Source: JAFGJQ01 sp964586145 (GTDB lineage: Bacteria; Planctomycetota; Phycisphaerae; UBA1845). Taken from it: DNA of 64,000 nucleotides. Numbering within the stretch: the first letter of the stretch is position 1; each line of letters opens with the position of its first letter. Made by a program: the position numbers and the translations under genes. Below the pieces are notes generated by a model. That model did not search any database and was not told the DNA's origin. It saw nothing but the letters and a program-made list of their open reading frames with translations. The stretch is from assembly GCA_964586145.1 (NCBI GenBank), contig CAZPHH010000012.1, forward strand, positions 1 through 64,000, given 5' to 3'. This document shows, piece by piece, positions 32,170-41,054 of this stretch.

Positions 32170-33387
32170 CTACGCGAAGTACTCCCGGGCCTTCTCCACC
32201 ACGTGGGCAAAGTCCACGTGGCACTTGCAGGCGTGCGTGGCCGCGCGCAGGTCGGCCCCGGACCAGTCCCGGGCTTCCGGCGTCAGGCTCGCGAACAGGG
32301 CGCGGGCCTCCTCCCGCTGTCCGTTCTGCTCGACGTACGACACGCAGCGGGCGATGGTGTTGAGGTCCGCCCGGGTGCCGGCGGCCCGACGGCAGCTTCC
32401 GTCGCAGGCATCGCAGTATGTGCGCCGGGCGTCGCGCAACATGTCGGCCACCGCCGCCATTTCCTTCTCCGTCAGCGGCTTGAAGTTGCGGGCGGCCGCT
32501 GCGTTCTCCCGCAGCTTCTGGATGTTGTCCATGAGCGAACAGACGCTGACGAACCGCTCGTCGGACCACATCGCGGTCAGAACGGCGGTGAACTTGTTGA
32601 GCCCCCTGGCCTCGAAGTCCGGCATGATCTCCCGGATGCCGTCGGCGCCCTTGCACTCCTTCATGGAGATCAGGGCGATGCCGGTCTTGTAGCAGGCGTC
32701 CAGGGCCTTGTTGAACTCCGCGTTGTCGCGCATGAGCAGCGGGCTGGTGGCGGGCATGATCACGTCGACCCAGCCACCCTCTGCGGCGCTGTTCAGCAGG
32801 GCCGTGCGAAGCTCAATCGGATTGCAGTGCGTGCTGAAGCCGGCAAAACGGACCTTGCCGGATTTCTTCATCCTCTCCGCCGCGGCGGCCCATTCCTTGT
32901 CCTTCGGCACGTCGCGGCCGGCCTCCCCACCGTACTTGCCGTCGCCCAGCCCATGAATGAAGAACACGTCCAGATAGTCCGTCCGCAAGGCCTGGAGCCG
33001 CTCATCCACGCCCGCCACCCACTCCTCCGGCGTGCGGGGGCTGGCCTTCGTGATGACAAAGTACTCCTTTCGGCGGCCGGTCTGCTCAAACCAGTCGCCA
33101 ATGCATTTCTCCGAGGCACCGCCCTTGTACGACGCGGCGGTGTCGATGAAACGGATTCCCTCGTCGTGCAGGACGTTCAGGTGCCGAAGGTTGCAGCCCC
33201 AGGTCGTGCCGAGGTTCAGGATGGACACCTCCACGTCCGCCCGGCCAAGCTTCCGCGTGGGAACGAGGGCGGCCGGCTGCGTTGCGGCGGGCTTGTCCTG
33301 GGCGAGGGCCGGCAAGGCGGCCACGGTAACGCCGGCGGCGGCGCCGGCACGCAGGAACTCTCGTCGGGATACGGCGTCGTCGAACAT
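32170..33387 (-). CDS. Tat-exported aldo/keto reductase with C-terminal Cys cluster
   Basis: A 405-residue oxidoreductase. The N-terminus has a twin-arginine signal, SRREFLRAGAAAGVTVAAL, cleaved near ALA-Q, so a folded cofactor-containing protein is exported. The barrel domain begins LVPTRKLGRADVEVSILNLG, with catalytic Asp/Tyr in FIDTAASYKGG, Lys in FVITKAS and His in VFFIHGLGD. Around residues 340-365 it adds CDACDGSCRRAAG and a later Cys in TIARCVSY, plus CKC near the end, which may bind an Fe-S cluster. ATG 33387 follows GGAGGAG. It is 45 bp downstream of the polyferredoxin gene on the same strand, its likely electron donor or acceptor. Confidence 0.82.
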   Translation of the reverse strand: MFDDAVSRREFLRAGAAAGVTVAALPALAQDKPAATQPAALVPTRKLGRADVEVSILNLGTTWGCNLRHLNVLHDEGIRFIDTAASYKGGASEKCIGDWFEQTGRRKEYFVITKASPRTPEEWVAGVDERLQALRTDYLDVFFIHGLGDGKYGGEAGRDVPKDKEWAAAAERMKKSGKVRFAGFSTHCNPIELRTALLNSAAEGGWVDVIMPATSPLLMRDNAEFNKALDACYKTGIALISMKECKGADGIREIMPDFEARGLNKFTAVLTAMWSDERFVSVCSLMDNIQKLRENAAAARNFKPLTEKEMAAVADMLRDARRTYCDACDGSCRRAAGTRADLNTIARCVSYVEQNGQREEARALFASLTPEARDWSGADLRAATHACKCHVDFAHVVEKAREYFA

Positions 33388-33432
33388 ATGATCACTCCTC
33401 CATTCAGGTGCGGCCGCAGAGTCGGCACAAAA

Positions 33433-35316
33433 TCAACTCAGCAAACTCCTTGGATCGGGCATCTCGCCCGAACCCGGTCTCCGTGGATTCTCTTCAACGG
33501 CCCGCCCGGCGTCGGCTGTCCGGGTCAGCCGCAACGACCGGTTGCGTGCCCGCTCGGAGTAACTCATCGAGCGAGTCTCCCCTTCGGCCGTCACGTACAC
33601 GGCCCGTCGGTCACCCACAACGGGACACTCCAGTTCGCACAGCCCGCAGCCGATGCAGTGTTCCGTGTCGATCTTCGGGACCTTCAGTTGCACGTGTATG
33701 GCGGCGACCGCAGCGGCCGGCGGCACGGGGTCCATCACGCCGTCAACAACCAGCGTGTCGGCGTCGTTGTCCGCGATGGGATATGTCCGAACGAGCCCGC
33801 CCGCCCTGTACACCTGTACGTGGTACGAGAGGCTCGCGTCCCCCTTGAACTCGCCGGGGCGGAAAGTACACGGTGCCCCAACGGCCTGGCCCGGGGCCGG
33901 AGAGTCAACCAGGGTCAGGGCGGTGGCCGTCGCCGCCCGCACGAGCTTCTTGCCGTCGCGGACCAGCATTTGCCGGTATTCGCAGTGGATCGCCTTCGGC
34001 GAGACCGGGCAGACCTCCTCACACACCACACAGGAGATGTTCTTGCTCCACGGCAGGCAGCGGCCGAGGTCAAAATGGGCGGTGCCCAGCCGGATGGGGC
34101 CGACCGCCTCGAACGCGCCCAATCCCAGTTTCTCCTCGACCGTGATCCGCTGAATCGCTCCCGTGGGGCACACGTGCCCGCAGGCCGTACACTGGTGCTG
34201 GCACGCCCCCATGCGGAAGTTCAGGATCGGCGTCCAGAGCCCCTCCGCGCCCGATTCGAACAGGGCCGGCTGGAGCACGTTGGTCGGGCAGACGCGAATG
34301 CACTGGGCGCACTTGATGCAGCGCGCGAGAAACTCCTGCTCCTCCACCGAGCCGGGCGGCCGGATGACCTTGCTGGAGAAATCCTGCGTGCTCTTGCCGC
34401 CGGCCTTGGTCCAGCCGAAGAAAAGCGCGCCGACCAGCGCGGCAAAGACGGCGTGGCGGCGGCCGATGTCCGGGCTCCGGATTTCCTGCCGGCGCGACGG
34501 CAGGAAAGCGAAGCGCAGGGCTTCGTGCGGGCAATCCTCAATGCAGTTGAAGCAGACAAAGCACTCCGCCATGCGCAACTGCTTGTGCGGGTCCGATGCC
34601 CCTTCGCACGACTGGAGACACAGGTCGCAATTCACGCATTTGTCGGGGTCGCGATCGATCCTCCAGAACGCATAGCGACTCAAAACGCCCAACAGCGCCC
34701 CCAGCGGGCAGACCGCCCGGCAGAAGAACCGCGGGATGACCCAATTCATGCTCACGAAGAAGAGGAACAGGGACCCCACCACCCAGGCGTTGGCGTGCAT
34801 GTGGTAGTCGCCGAACAGACTCTGGGTGGGCATGTTCGCAACGGGCAGCACGCCGATGGTGAACGCCCGGTACAGGAACACGATCGGGTCCAGCAGGCCG
34901 ATCTGCAGGCAGCCGAACACGGCCGCCGCCAGGAAGCCGACCAGGATGTAGTACTTCAGGGCAAACAGCGGCCGGTAGCGGTTCGAATCGATCTTCTCCT
35001 TTGTGTTCCGCCGGTTGAACACCCAGCCGATGAAATGGTGAAAAATGCCGAACGGGCATATCCAGTTGCAGAAGATCCGGCCCAGGAACAGCGTGGGGAT
35101 CAGGATCACCAGGCCCCAGAGCAGGCCGCGGTAGACCGTGTGCGTGGTAATCGCGGTGGCAATCCCCACCAGCGGGTCCACCTCCAGGAACTTGCTGACC
35201 ACCCATTTCGCCGAGGGCCAGTCGTTCAGGTGCGTAAACGTGGTCAGCAACACAAACGCCAGGAAAAGGCCGAACATCACGGTCTGAACGAGGATGCGTA
35301 CGGTCGTGATTCTCAT
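33433..35316 (-). CDS. Membrane polyferredoxin (NapH/NosR-like 4Fe-4S protein)
   Basis: A 627-residue membrane electron carrier. About five membrane helices occupy residues 1-215, containing the NapH/NosR-type motifs GRIFCNWICPFGIF (Cys83, Cys87) and FFCRAVCPLGALLG. Several ferredoxin motifs follow: CVNCDLCLQSC, CFVCFNCIEDCPHEA, CIKCAQCIRVCPTN, CQHQCTACGHVCPTG, CVVCEEVCP and CIGCGLCELECP. That gives about six potential 4Fe-4S sites. It resembles proteins that move electrons from the quinone pool across the membrane. It overlaps the DUF362 gene by 4 bp (ATGA) and precedes the Tat aldo/keto reductase by 45 bp. The electron acceptor is unknown. Confidence 0.85.
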   Translation of the reverse strand: MRITTVRILVQTVMFGLFLAFVLLTTFTHLNDWPSAKWVVSKFLEVDPLVGIATAITTHTVYRGLLWGLVILIPTLFLGRIFCNWICPFGIFHHFIGWVFNRRNTKEKIDSNRYRPLFALKYYILVGFLAAAVFGCLQIGLLDPIVFLYRAFTIGVLPVANMPTQSLFGDYHMHANAWVVGSLFLFFVSMNWVIPRFFCRAVCPLGALLGVLSRYAFWRIDRDPDKCVNCDLCLQSCEGASDPHKQLRMAECFVCFNCIEDCPHEALRFAFLPSRRQEIRSPDIGRRHAVFAALVGALFFGWTKAGGKSTQDFSSKVIRPPGSVEEQEFLARCIKCAQCIRVCPTNVLQPALFESGAEGLWTPILNFRMGACQHQCTACGHVCPTGAIQRITVEEKLGLGAFEAVGPIRLGTAHFDLGRCLPWSKNISCVVCEEVCPVSPKAIHCEYRQMLVRDGKKLVRAATATALTLVDSPAPGQAVGAPCTFRPGEFKGDASLSYHVQVYRAGGLVRTYPIADNDADTLVVDGVMDPVPPAAAVAAIHVQLKVPKIDTEHCIGCGLCELECPVVGDRRAVYVTAEGETRSMSYSERARNRSLRLTRTADAGRAVEENPRRPGSGEMPDPRSLLS

Positions 35317-36455
35317 TCGCCGCTCCGTACAACGGTTTCCACGATCAGCCCGCGATTCCTGTAATCCGTCCAGTGCCGGGTGCCGAATCGCCCGGCCTCC
35401 GCGTAGCTCCGCGGGCCGGCCTCCTGCTCGCCGAACTTCGCCTGGGCCAGATCCAGGTAGCGCAGGGCGGCCGGGTCACGCTCCAGCAGGTTCTCGTAGC
35501 ACCATGCGTCGCAGGCGAGCGGGTCCACGCCGGCCACGACCGTATTTCCATCCTTTACATCCGAGAGGCTGCCGCCGGTGGGGCCGTTCCTCATCATGAC
35601 CCTCGTGCCGTCCACGATCGTGAGGGTGGGGCTCAGCATGAGGCCCAGGTCGCTGATGATGTCGTGAATGGCCTGGTGGAACTGGTTCCGCCGGCCGCCC
35701 AGCAGCCCGTACCAGTTCTTCAGGCCCATCGACGCGTAGCAGAGGTTGTGGTCCTTGATGATCGGGATGCCGATGACTTTGTTCGCCTCCCGCAACGGCT
35801 CCCAGAACACAGGCCAGGTGCCCAGCGCCTCGTGCCGGGCCGGGTCTGGCCGGTACGGCGTGCCGTCCGGATTCGGCTCGCGGATGGCCAGCGGCGTGAA
35901 GTGGACGTTTGCCGGGATGAGCACCCGGGCCCCCTCACGCTGCGCCGCGTCCTGGATCCCCGACCGCGCAAAACAGTTGGGCGCCGCCTCGATGGGGTTG
36001 TCCGCCACCAGCACTCTCGACGCGCCCGCCTCGCGGCAGAGGCGAATGACCGCGCGCACCACGTCCGGGTTGGTGGTGGCGGCAAACTGCGGGGCCCGCT
36101 CAAACCCGACGTTCGGCTTGAGAAGCACCACGTCACCCTTGCGAATGAAGCGCGACAATCCCGGACCCCCGTTCAGGCCGCCGACGGCCGCCCGCACCAT
36201 CTTCTCGACGGTCTGCGGGTCCAGGGCGCCCCCCCGGGCTATGCTGATCCGCGGCGCCGACACGGGATAGTCCACCGTCGCGAAGTAATTCGGCAAGCGC
36301 TGCGGCGACGGCTGCCGGAGCCCGGCCTTGCCCGTCGGGTCATACAACCACAGGGCCCCGCCCGTCGCGGCCCCGGCGGCGACCAGGGTGGCGCCCCCGC
36401 GACGCAGAAACTCGCGGCGGGACATGCCGGTTCCAATTGGCGGTGATTCTGACAT
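35313..36455 (-). CDS. Tat-exported DUF362 protein
   Basis: A 380-residue exported protein. The twin-arginine signal MSRREFLRRGGATLVAAGAA is followed by a linker and a DUF362 domain (ISIARGGALDPQTVEKMVRA; GDVVLLKPNVGFERAP; VIRLCREAGASRVLVADNP; IPIIKDHNLCYASMGLKNWY). DUF362 proteins are often fused to or encoded beside 4Fe-4S proteins, and here the next gene overlaps by 4 bp and encodes a polyferredoxin. ATG 36455 lies just inside the end of the preceding gene's spacer and has a GGGGAAG SD; the frame upstream of it overlaps the DUF6599-like gene and is rejected. The catalytic role of DUF362 is not established. Confidence 0.82.
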   Translation of the reverse strand: MSESPPIGTGMSRREFLRRGGATLVAAGAATGGALWLYDPTGKAGLRQPSPQRLPNYFATVDYPVSAPRISIARGGALDPQTVEKMVRAAVGGLNGGPGLSRFIRKGDVVLLKPNVGFERAPQFAATTNPDVVRAVIRLCREAGASRVLVADNPIEAAPNCFARSGIQDAAQREGARVLIPANVHFTPLAIREPNPDGTPYRPDPARHEALGTWPVFWEPLREANKVIGIPIIKDHNLCYASMGLKNWYGLLGGRRNQFHQAIHDIISDLGLMLSPTLTIVDGTRVMMRNGPTGGSLSDVKDGNTVVAGVDPLACDAWCYENLLERDPAALRYLDLAQAKFGEQEAGPRSYAEAGRFGTRHWTDYRNRGLIVETVVRSGE

Positions 36456-36480
36456 CACGCACTTCCCCGTCGGTCCGCGC

Positions 36481-38325
36481 TCAGTTCGCCCTGGACAGCA
36501 GTGTCCGCGCGAACGCAATCGCCTTCTCCTCCGACAGCGTCGCGTCGTTCGAACCGCTGACCCCGCCCAGGTGATTCTCCACCACGACCACCGCGTCCAC
36601 GACTCCCCCCACCTCCCCTACGACAAGGTCAAACCCTTCCCGCGTCTCACGCCGGATCAACCGGCCGTGCTCCTGGAAGAACGCCGCATACGCCTCGAAG
36701 GTCGCCCGGGCCGCCGCCGCATCCTTCGCCCGATGGACGAATGTCGTGTAGGTGACATCGCCGGCCCGGTACTCCGCCCGGAACACGTCGTTGAGAAAGT
36801 CCAGGCTGAACGCGTCCGTGGCCTCGTAGCCGAAGCTGCCGGCGACCCGATCCTCCGCCGGGAGCAGGTCGTCCGCCCACAGCCGACGCTCTTCGTCGGG
36901 CACGGCCTTGGCCACCGCTCGAGCAACGGCCAGTGCCGCGTCGGCCAGCTCTTCCGAACCGTCCGACGCCTCCACCCGCACGTAACTCCCGCCCTTCCAG
37001 AAGAACACGCCGCCCGGCGTTGCGTACCCCTCGCGGCCGACGTCGATCGACCGGGGCTCGCTGCTCATCTCCGCGCGATAGATGCCGAACGCGTTGTCCG
37101 GCGCGCCCATGTCGTACCAGTATACGTCGATGAACCGCCCCGGATCGCGGCTGTCGCTGTACGTGCCGAACACCATGCGAGCCATGTGAAACGCCAGGTA
37201 GAGATCCGCCCGGCCATTGATCTTCTCCCACAGGTCTTCCGGCGTGTACACGCGGAGGCCGGCCGCATCCCCCCAGCCGGGCAGATCGACCGACGGCAAC
37301 AGCGATCCGTCTGCCGCCTCGGCCACCGTGGATTCCACGGATATCGGCCCCGCGACGCCGGCGTCCGCCACTAGCGCCCACGCCATCTGCGAGACGACCG
37401 CCATGTCCGAACCCACCACCCCGTACACCCGCGGGCCAGCGGCAAACACCGCGACCTGCCGGCCGTCGAAATCCCCCGCCAGCAGGGGCGAGTCCGGCCC
37501 ACCGGGTCGGGACTGCACCCGACCTTCGGACGACAGGAACGCCTCGAAGCGATCCATCAGGTCCGATGCCCGGGCGGCCGAGCCCGGCTCGGTGACAAAG
37601 GCAGTCACTCCTGAACCGTAGTCGGCCAGGAACGCGCGATCGAGGAAATCCCAGCCCACCGCACCGTGGGCCACGTAGCGAAAGCTCCCGGGCACCCGAT
37701 CCGAGGCCGGCAACACCAACTCCGCCCAGAACGGGAGACCGTAACGCAACTGCACACCCGCCAGCGCATCCGCAATGGCCTGAACCGTCGGGTCTGATTC
37801 CGTCACCGTGGATCGATCGAATTCCGTGTAGTGCCGACCCGCCCAAAACCCACCGCCGGCCTGCGTGCGCCAGCCGCCGCACCCGACGGCCAACGGCCCC
37901 CACTCCGCCGGTCGCGACGCGATGAAAAGCCCAAACGCGTTTTCCGGGGCGCCGGCGTCGTAGATGGTCACCCGCACCTGCTGCGCCGCGTCCGCGAGGT
38001 TCTCGTAGCGACCGACAAAGACCTGCTCCACGCCGTAGGCCGCCGGCACGTCAGAGGGGTCCACCTGGAGCGTCCGGACTTCCGACCAACCGGCCGTCCC
38101 CAGCGCGGGCAGCATCCGCTGCGCGACCAGAAGGGCCCGGTCCGGGGAGACTCTCTCGTTGCCCGGGGCAATCTCGAAAAGCGGCGCGCTCTCGTACGTC
38201 ATCACGACCACGCATGCCACCACGACGGCCGCCGCGATCAGCAGCACAATCCCGCCGCTCGCCTTCTCGCGCGACGAAACCCGCTCCCGCGGTCTCATAT
38301 ACCGGCGTTCAAGGAACGTGGGCAT
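36481..38325 (-). CDS. Membrane-anchored DUF6599-like protein, two tandem domains
   Basis: A 614-residue exported protein. A single N-terminal membrane segment (GGIVLLIAAAVVVACVVVMT) is followed by two homologous halves. Each contains a YDAGAPENAFGLFIASRPAE or YDMGAPDNAFGIYRAEMSSE segment, a GxxFWxGxxY segment and a terminal LDFLNDVFRAEY or WDFLDRAFLADY segment. The duplication is visible directly. The AP-x-NAFG motif is what I associate with DUF6599. It is the first gene of the run DUF6599-DUF362-polyferredoxin-AKR-PEPCK-like, 25 bp before the DUF362 gene. No cofactor motif is seen, so a scaffold or substrate-binding role is only a guess. Confidence 0.75.
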   Translation of the reverse strand: MPTFLERRYMRPRERVSSREKASGGIVLLIAAAVVVACVVVMTYESAPLFEIAPGNERVSPDRALLVAQRMLPALGTAGWSEVRTLQVDPSDVPAAYGVEQVFVGRYENLADAAQQVRVTIYDAGAPENAFGLFIASRPAEWGPLAVGCGGWRTQAGGGFWAGRHYTEFDRSTVTESDPTVQAIADALAGVQLRYGLPFWAELVLPASDRVPGSFRYVAHGAVGWDFLDRAFLADYGSGVTAFVTEPGSAARASDLMDRFEAFLSSEGRVQSRPGGPDSPLLAGDFDGRQVAVFAAGPRVYGVVGSDMAVVSQMAWALVADAGVAGPISVESTVAEAADGSLLPSVDLPGWGDAAGLRVYTPEDLWEKINGRADLYLAFHMARMVFGTYSDSRDPGRFIDVYWYDMGAPDNAFGIYRAEMSSEPRSIDVGREGYATPGGVFFWKGGSYVRVEASDGSEELADAALAVARAVAKAVPDEERRLWADDLLPAEDRVAGSFGYEATDAFSLDFLNDVFRAEYRAGDVTYTTFVHRAKDAAAARATFEAYAAFFQEHGRLIRRETREGFDLVVGEVGGVVDAVVVVENHLGGVSGSNDATLSEEKAIAFARTLLSRAN

Positions 38326-38373
38326 GGTCGATGTCCGTCAGTCGTCTCGAGGCAACAGGCCCGCAACGGCAAA

Positions 38374-38394
38374 GTGTACCCCATGCAGGTACAC
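38374..38394. terminator. Hairpin between ligase-like gene and redox run
   Basis: GTGTACC (38374-38380) and GGTACAC (38388-38394) form a perfect 7-bp stem with a 7-nt loop. On the minus strand it is followed by TTTGCC. It lies in the 119-bp spacer after the ligase-like gene and would separate that gene from the redox run. Confidence 0.4.
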
Positions 38395-38444
38395 CCCCGT
38401 CAAGTCGTTGACGCCGGAACGCCCGCGAACCCGGAACCCTGTCC

Positions 38445-40835
38445 TTAATCCGGGCGCGCGTCCGGAGCTTGTCGCAGTTTGTCCACTTTTGCCTGAATGC
38501 TCTCGCGCTTGCGGAGGCTGAAGCGTTGAACCACCTCCCACTCCGGGCGTGCGTCATCGAGCGCCAAAGCGTGTTCGTACGCCTCGATGGCACGCTCGCG
38601 CGCATCGCGAACGGGTGATTCCGGCTCGATGACAAAGAAAACATAAACATCGCCGAGGCGCTCGTAGTCGTCCGGCGACGATGGGTATAACTCGACGATT
38701 CGCTGAGCGGCTGCGACCGCCTGCGCGTGCATGTTCGGGTCCGCGGCATCTTCTGCCAGGGCCATCCGGGCGCGGACCAGATCTCTCCAGAGCCGAAGCG
38801 AGAGAGGATCGCGTCGCAACGCCGATTCAAGCCGCGCGACCGCCTCCGTAAGGGCCAGGTGACGACCGCCGGCCATTTCCGCATAGACAACGGCGAAGCG
38901 AGCCAGCTCGGCCAGGGCCGTCGGGTCCAGCCTGTCCGCCTCTGCCGCACGCGCGTAGGCCCGGTAGATCGGTTGCTTCGCCAGGTCGAGCGCGGGGACC
39001 ATCGGCAGGCGCTGCCGCGCCTCCGCGAGAAACGCCCTTGCCTGCGCCACCGGACGAACCACAAACGCCACGACCGCCACAAGCCCAACCACACCCACGC
39101 CAACCGGCGCCCATCGAGCCGTGACCGATTGGGGCGTCGCGGGCCTGACCGGCGCCCGCACCGCCGCCGCCAGCCCCACCAGGGCGAAGAACGTGGTCAT
39201 CGTCGACGGCACAAGGAGCGAAAAGTTCACCAGGTCGGAGAGCAAGAACGCCAACAGGCCGCAATTCAGCAGCAGCGGCAATCGCGGCAGCGGCTTGTCC
39301 TGGAATCGGGCAAAGACATTCGTCTCCAATGCCGCCAGGAAGAACGTGGGGATCCACAACAGCAACGGAAACCCGGTGTTGTAGAGGAGATAAGAAGATT
39401 CCGAACTGCCCAGCAGAAACAGACGCGGAACGAAGACACCCAGGATCAGCAGAACCCCCCAGGCGAGGGGGCGGCCGGGCGGCCAGACCTGCTCATCCGG
39501 ATCGCCGAGCGCCCGCGGCGGACGGTCATCAAACGGAGCCGGCCGGATCAGCACCCACGATCCGCCGACCAGCATCAACACCACGCCGGCCAGCCCCGGC
39601 AGCCCCCAATCCGCCGCCGCGGAAACGAGGAAGTTGTGCGGGTTCTTCACTTCCTCCGGGCTCTCGATGGGCTTGTAGCTCACATAGTGCCGGCCAAAGT
39701 TCTCCATCCCCACCCCGGTCAGCGGATGGTCGGCAATCATCCGAGCACTGGCCGTCCAGTACTGCCAACGGAAACTCAGCGACGCCCCCGGCAGCGAATC
39801 CCGAACCACCCCGTGCGTCACAACCGCAGCCACCGCTCCCAGCACGCAGGACCAACCCAACCCGAACGCGAGCCGACGGTGCCGATGAAGCCAGCGCCCC
39901 GCCCACTCGAAGGCGCCGCCCAGCACGGCCACCACCGCGATGGCCAGAAACGCGCCCAGGCTTCCCGTCGTGACGGTGACCGCCAGCACGCCGAAGGCGA
40001 GCAGCCCGGTGATGACCGCGAAAATCGCCCGAAACGGAGGCCCCGCCCGCGTCGCAGCCGGCCTCCCCGCGGAATCCGCGGGGTTCGGTCGCCCCCGCTC
40101 GCCGACCCGAGCGTCCGGCCTCCCGGGCGCCCCAGACCGCGCCGACGTCGTGGAACCACACCACTTCCCGACCGCCAGCGCCAGGCCCGCGAAGGCCGCC
40201 AGCACCAGGTACGCTCCGGCCACGTTGCTGTGCCACGTGTACCCGGTGGCCTCCTGAGCGGCCAGACGACGTTCGTATGCCTCGACCTGCGGTGAATCCA
40301 GCGATACACCCTGGCGGGCCCAGATTGCCTCGCGATGCTCGTGGTAGAGCCGCTTCGTCTCCTCGAAGCTGAAGAACTTTTGCTCCAGGCATTGCCCGGC
40401 GTTGGCCACGGCGGATGCCAGCACCACGCAGAGGGTCAAACGCACCTGCCAGGGGCGGCGCACAAGCTGCGTCAGGGTGATGGCCAGGACCGGCATGGCC
40501 AGCCAGTCCACGGTGGCGTTGATGGCCAACCGCCGGTTGCCCGCAAAGAAGCAGGACACGGCCGCCGCAACCACGACCACCAGGAACCCCCACTCCAGAC
40601 CCGTGCGGCGGTATCGGACACGCGAACCGACTGCCCGAGCCGCCAGCCACAGCCCGGCCGCGGCCAGAATGGCACAGTCGATCACGAGTGTTCGGACCGG
40701 CGACGGATCCGCCAGCCCCTCGCCTGGATACGTGAAGGGCGAGCCGGCCGATTCGTAGGTTTCCCCGATCAACGGGCGCAGGCCGACGACGACCAGAAGG
40801 ACAAAAAAACCGATGGATTCCAGGACACGTGCCAC
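38445..40835 (-). CDS. O-antigen ligase-like membrane protein with C-terminal TPRs
   Basis: A 796-residue protein with about 12 membrane segments over residues 1-590 and a soluble C-terminal part. The Wzy_C/O-antigen-ligase signature is the large loop with RWQYWTASARMIADHPLTGV, GMENFGRHYVSYKP and NPHNFLVSAAADWGLPGLAG. The C-terminal roughly 200 residues are helical TPR-like repeats (YARAAEADRLDPTALAELA; AQRIVELYPSSPDDYERLGD; AYEHALALDDARPEWEV). Such proteins ligate or polymerise lipid-linked glycans, or glycosylate pilins. It starts at GTG 40835 with no good SD. Upstream lies the possible structured RNA at 40870-41054. Confidence 0.8.
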   Translation of the reverse strand: MARVLESIGFFVLLVVVGLRPLIGETYESAGSPFTYPGEGLADPSPVRTLVIDCAILAAAGLWLAARAVGSRVRYRRTGLEWGFLVVVVAAAVSCFFAGNRRLAINATVDWLAMPVLAITLTQLVRRPWQVRLTLCVVLASAVANAGQCLEQKFFSFEETKRLYHEHREAIWARQGVSLDSPQVEAYERRLAAQEATGYTWHSNVAGAYLVLAAFAGLALAVGKWCGSTTSARSGAPGRPDARVGERGRPNPADSAGRPAATRAGPPFRAIFAVITGLLAFGVLAVTVTTGSLGAFLAIAVVAVLGGAFEWAGRWLHRHRRLAFGLGWSCVLGAVAAVVTHGVVRDSLPGASLSFRWQYWTASARMIADHPLTGVGMENFGRHYVSYKPIESPEEVKNPHNFLVSAAADWGLPGLAGVVLMLVGGSWVLIRPAPFDDRPPRALGDPDEQVWPPGRPLAWGVLLILGVFVPRLFLLGSSESSYLLYNTGFPLLLWIPTFFLAALETNVFARFQDKPLPRLPLLLNCGLLAFLLSDLVNFSLLVPSTMTTFFALVGLAAAVRAPVRPATPQSVTARWAPVGVGVVGLVAVVAFVVRPVAQARAFLAEARQRLPMVPALDLAKQPIYRAYARAAEADRLDPTALAELARFAVVYAEMAGGRHLALTEAVARLESALRRDPLSLRLWRDLVRARMALAEDAADPNMHAQAVAAAQRIVELYPSSPDDYERLGDVYVFFVIEPESPVRDARERAIEAYEHALALDDARPEWEVVQRFSLRKRESIQAKVDKLRQAPDARPD

Positions 40836-40869
40836 GATGACCGAAGAGGGTAGCCCAAACCGGTCGGGA

Positions 40870-41054
40870 TTTCGATACGACCGATAACCGGCCCCGTACC
40901 GATCCCCCCGGCAGCGGCCCGAACCAAGGGGTAGCTAAAGCCAACCGACCCCGCCGTCGATGATCGCCGCAGAGGCTGTGGGTCTTTGCTCGAAAGAGCG
41001 AACAGCCTGAAACGGGGACCCGAGTAACGGCGAGCTCGGGTCCCCCATTTTTTT
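40870..41054 (+). ncRNA. Possible structured RNA or leader ending in an intrinsic terminator
   Basis: Between the minus-strand ligase-like gene and nadE, the + strand can fold into GGCTGT/ACAGCC (40974-40979 and 41003-41008) enclosing a GNRA hairpin GCTC-GAAA-GAGC, followed directly by a strong terminator. No protein-coding frame or upstream + strand gene explains it. It could be a small RNA or an attenuated nadE leader. The fold may instead be read on the minus strand as a leader of the ligase-like gene. The 5' end given is arbitrary. Confidence 0.35.
41014..41054 (+). terminator. Rho-independent terminator with T-tract
   Basis: GGGGACCCGAG (41014-41024) pairs with CTCGGGTCCCC (41035-41045), a perfect 11-bp stem with a 10-nt loop. 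It is followed by CA and seven T (41048-41054) on the + strand. No + strand gene precedes it. Confidence 0.75.

Noticed and set aside
31885..35364. Very long open frame on the + strand, antisense to three redox genes
   Set aside because: It mirrors real minus-strand genes with clear domains. Its translation is low-complexity Arg/His/Val-rich sequence without motifs, a codon-bias shadow of high-GC coding DNA.
40870..41054. Known riboswitch classes (c-di-GMP-I, c-di-AMP/ydaO, cobalamin, NAD+) for the structured leader
   Set aside because: Some short strings resemble parts of c-di-AMP or c-di-GMP consensus sequences, but the order and spacing do not fit on either strand by eye. Kept only as an unassigned structured RNA.
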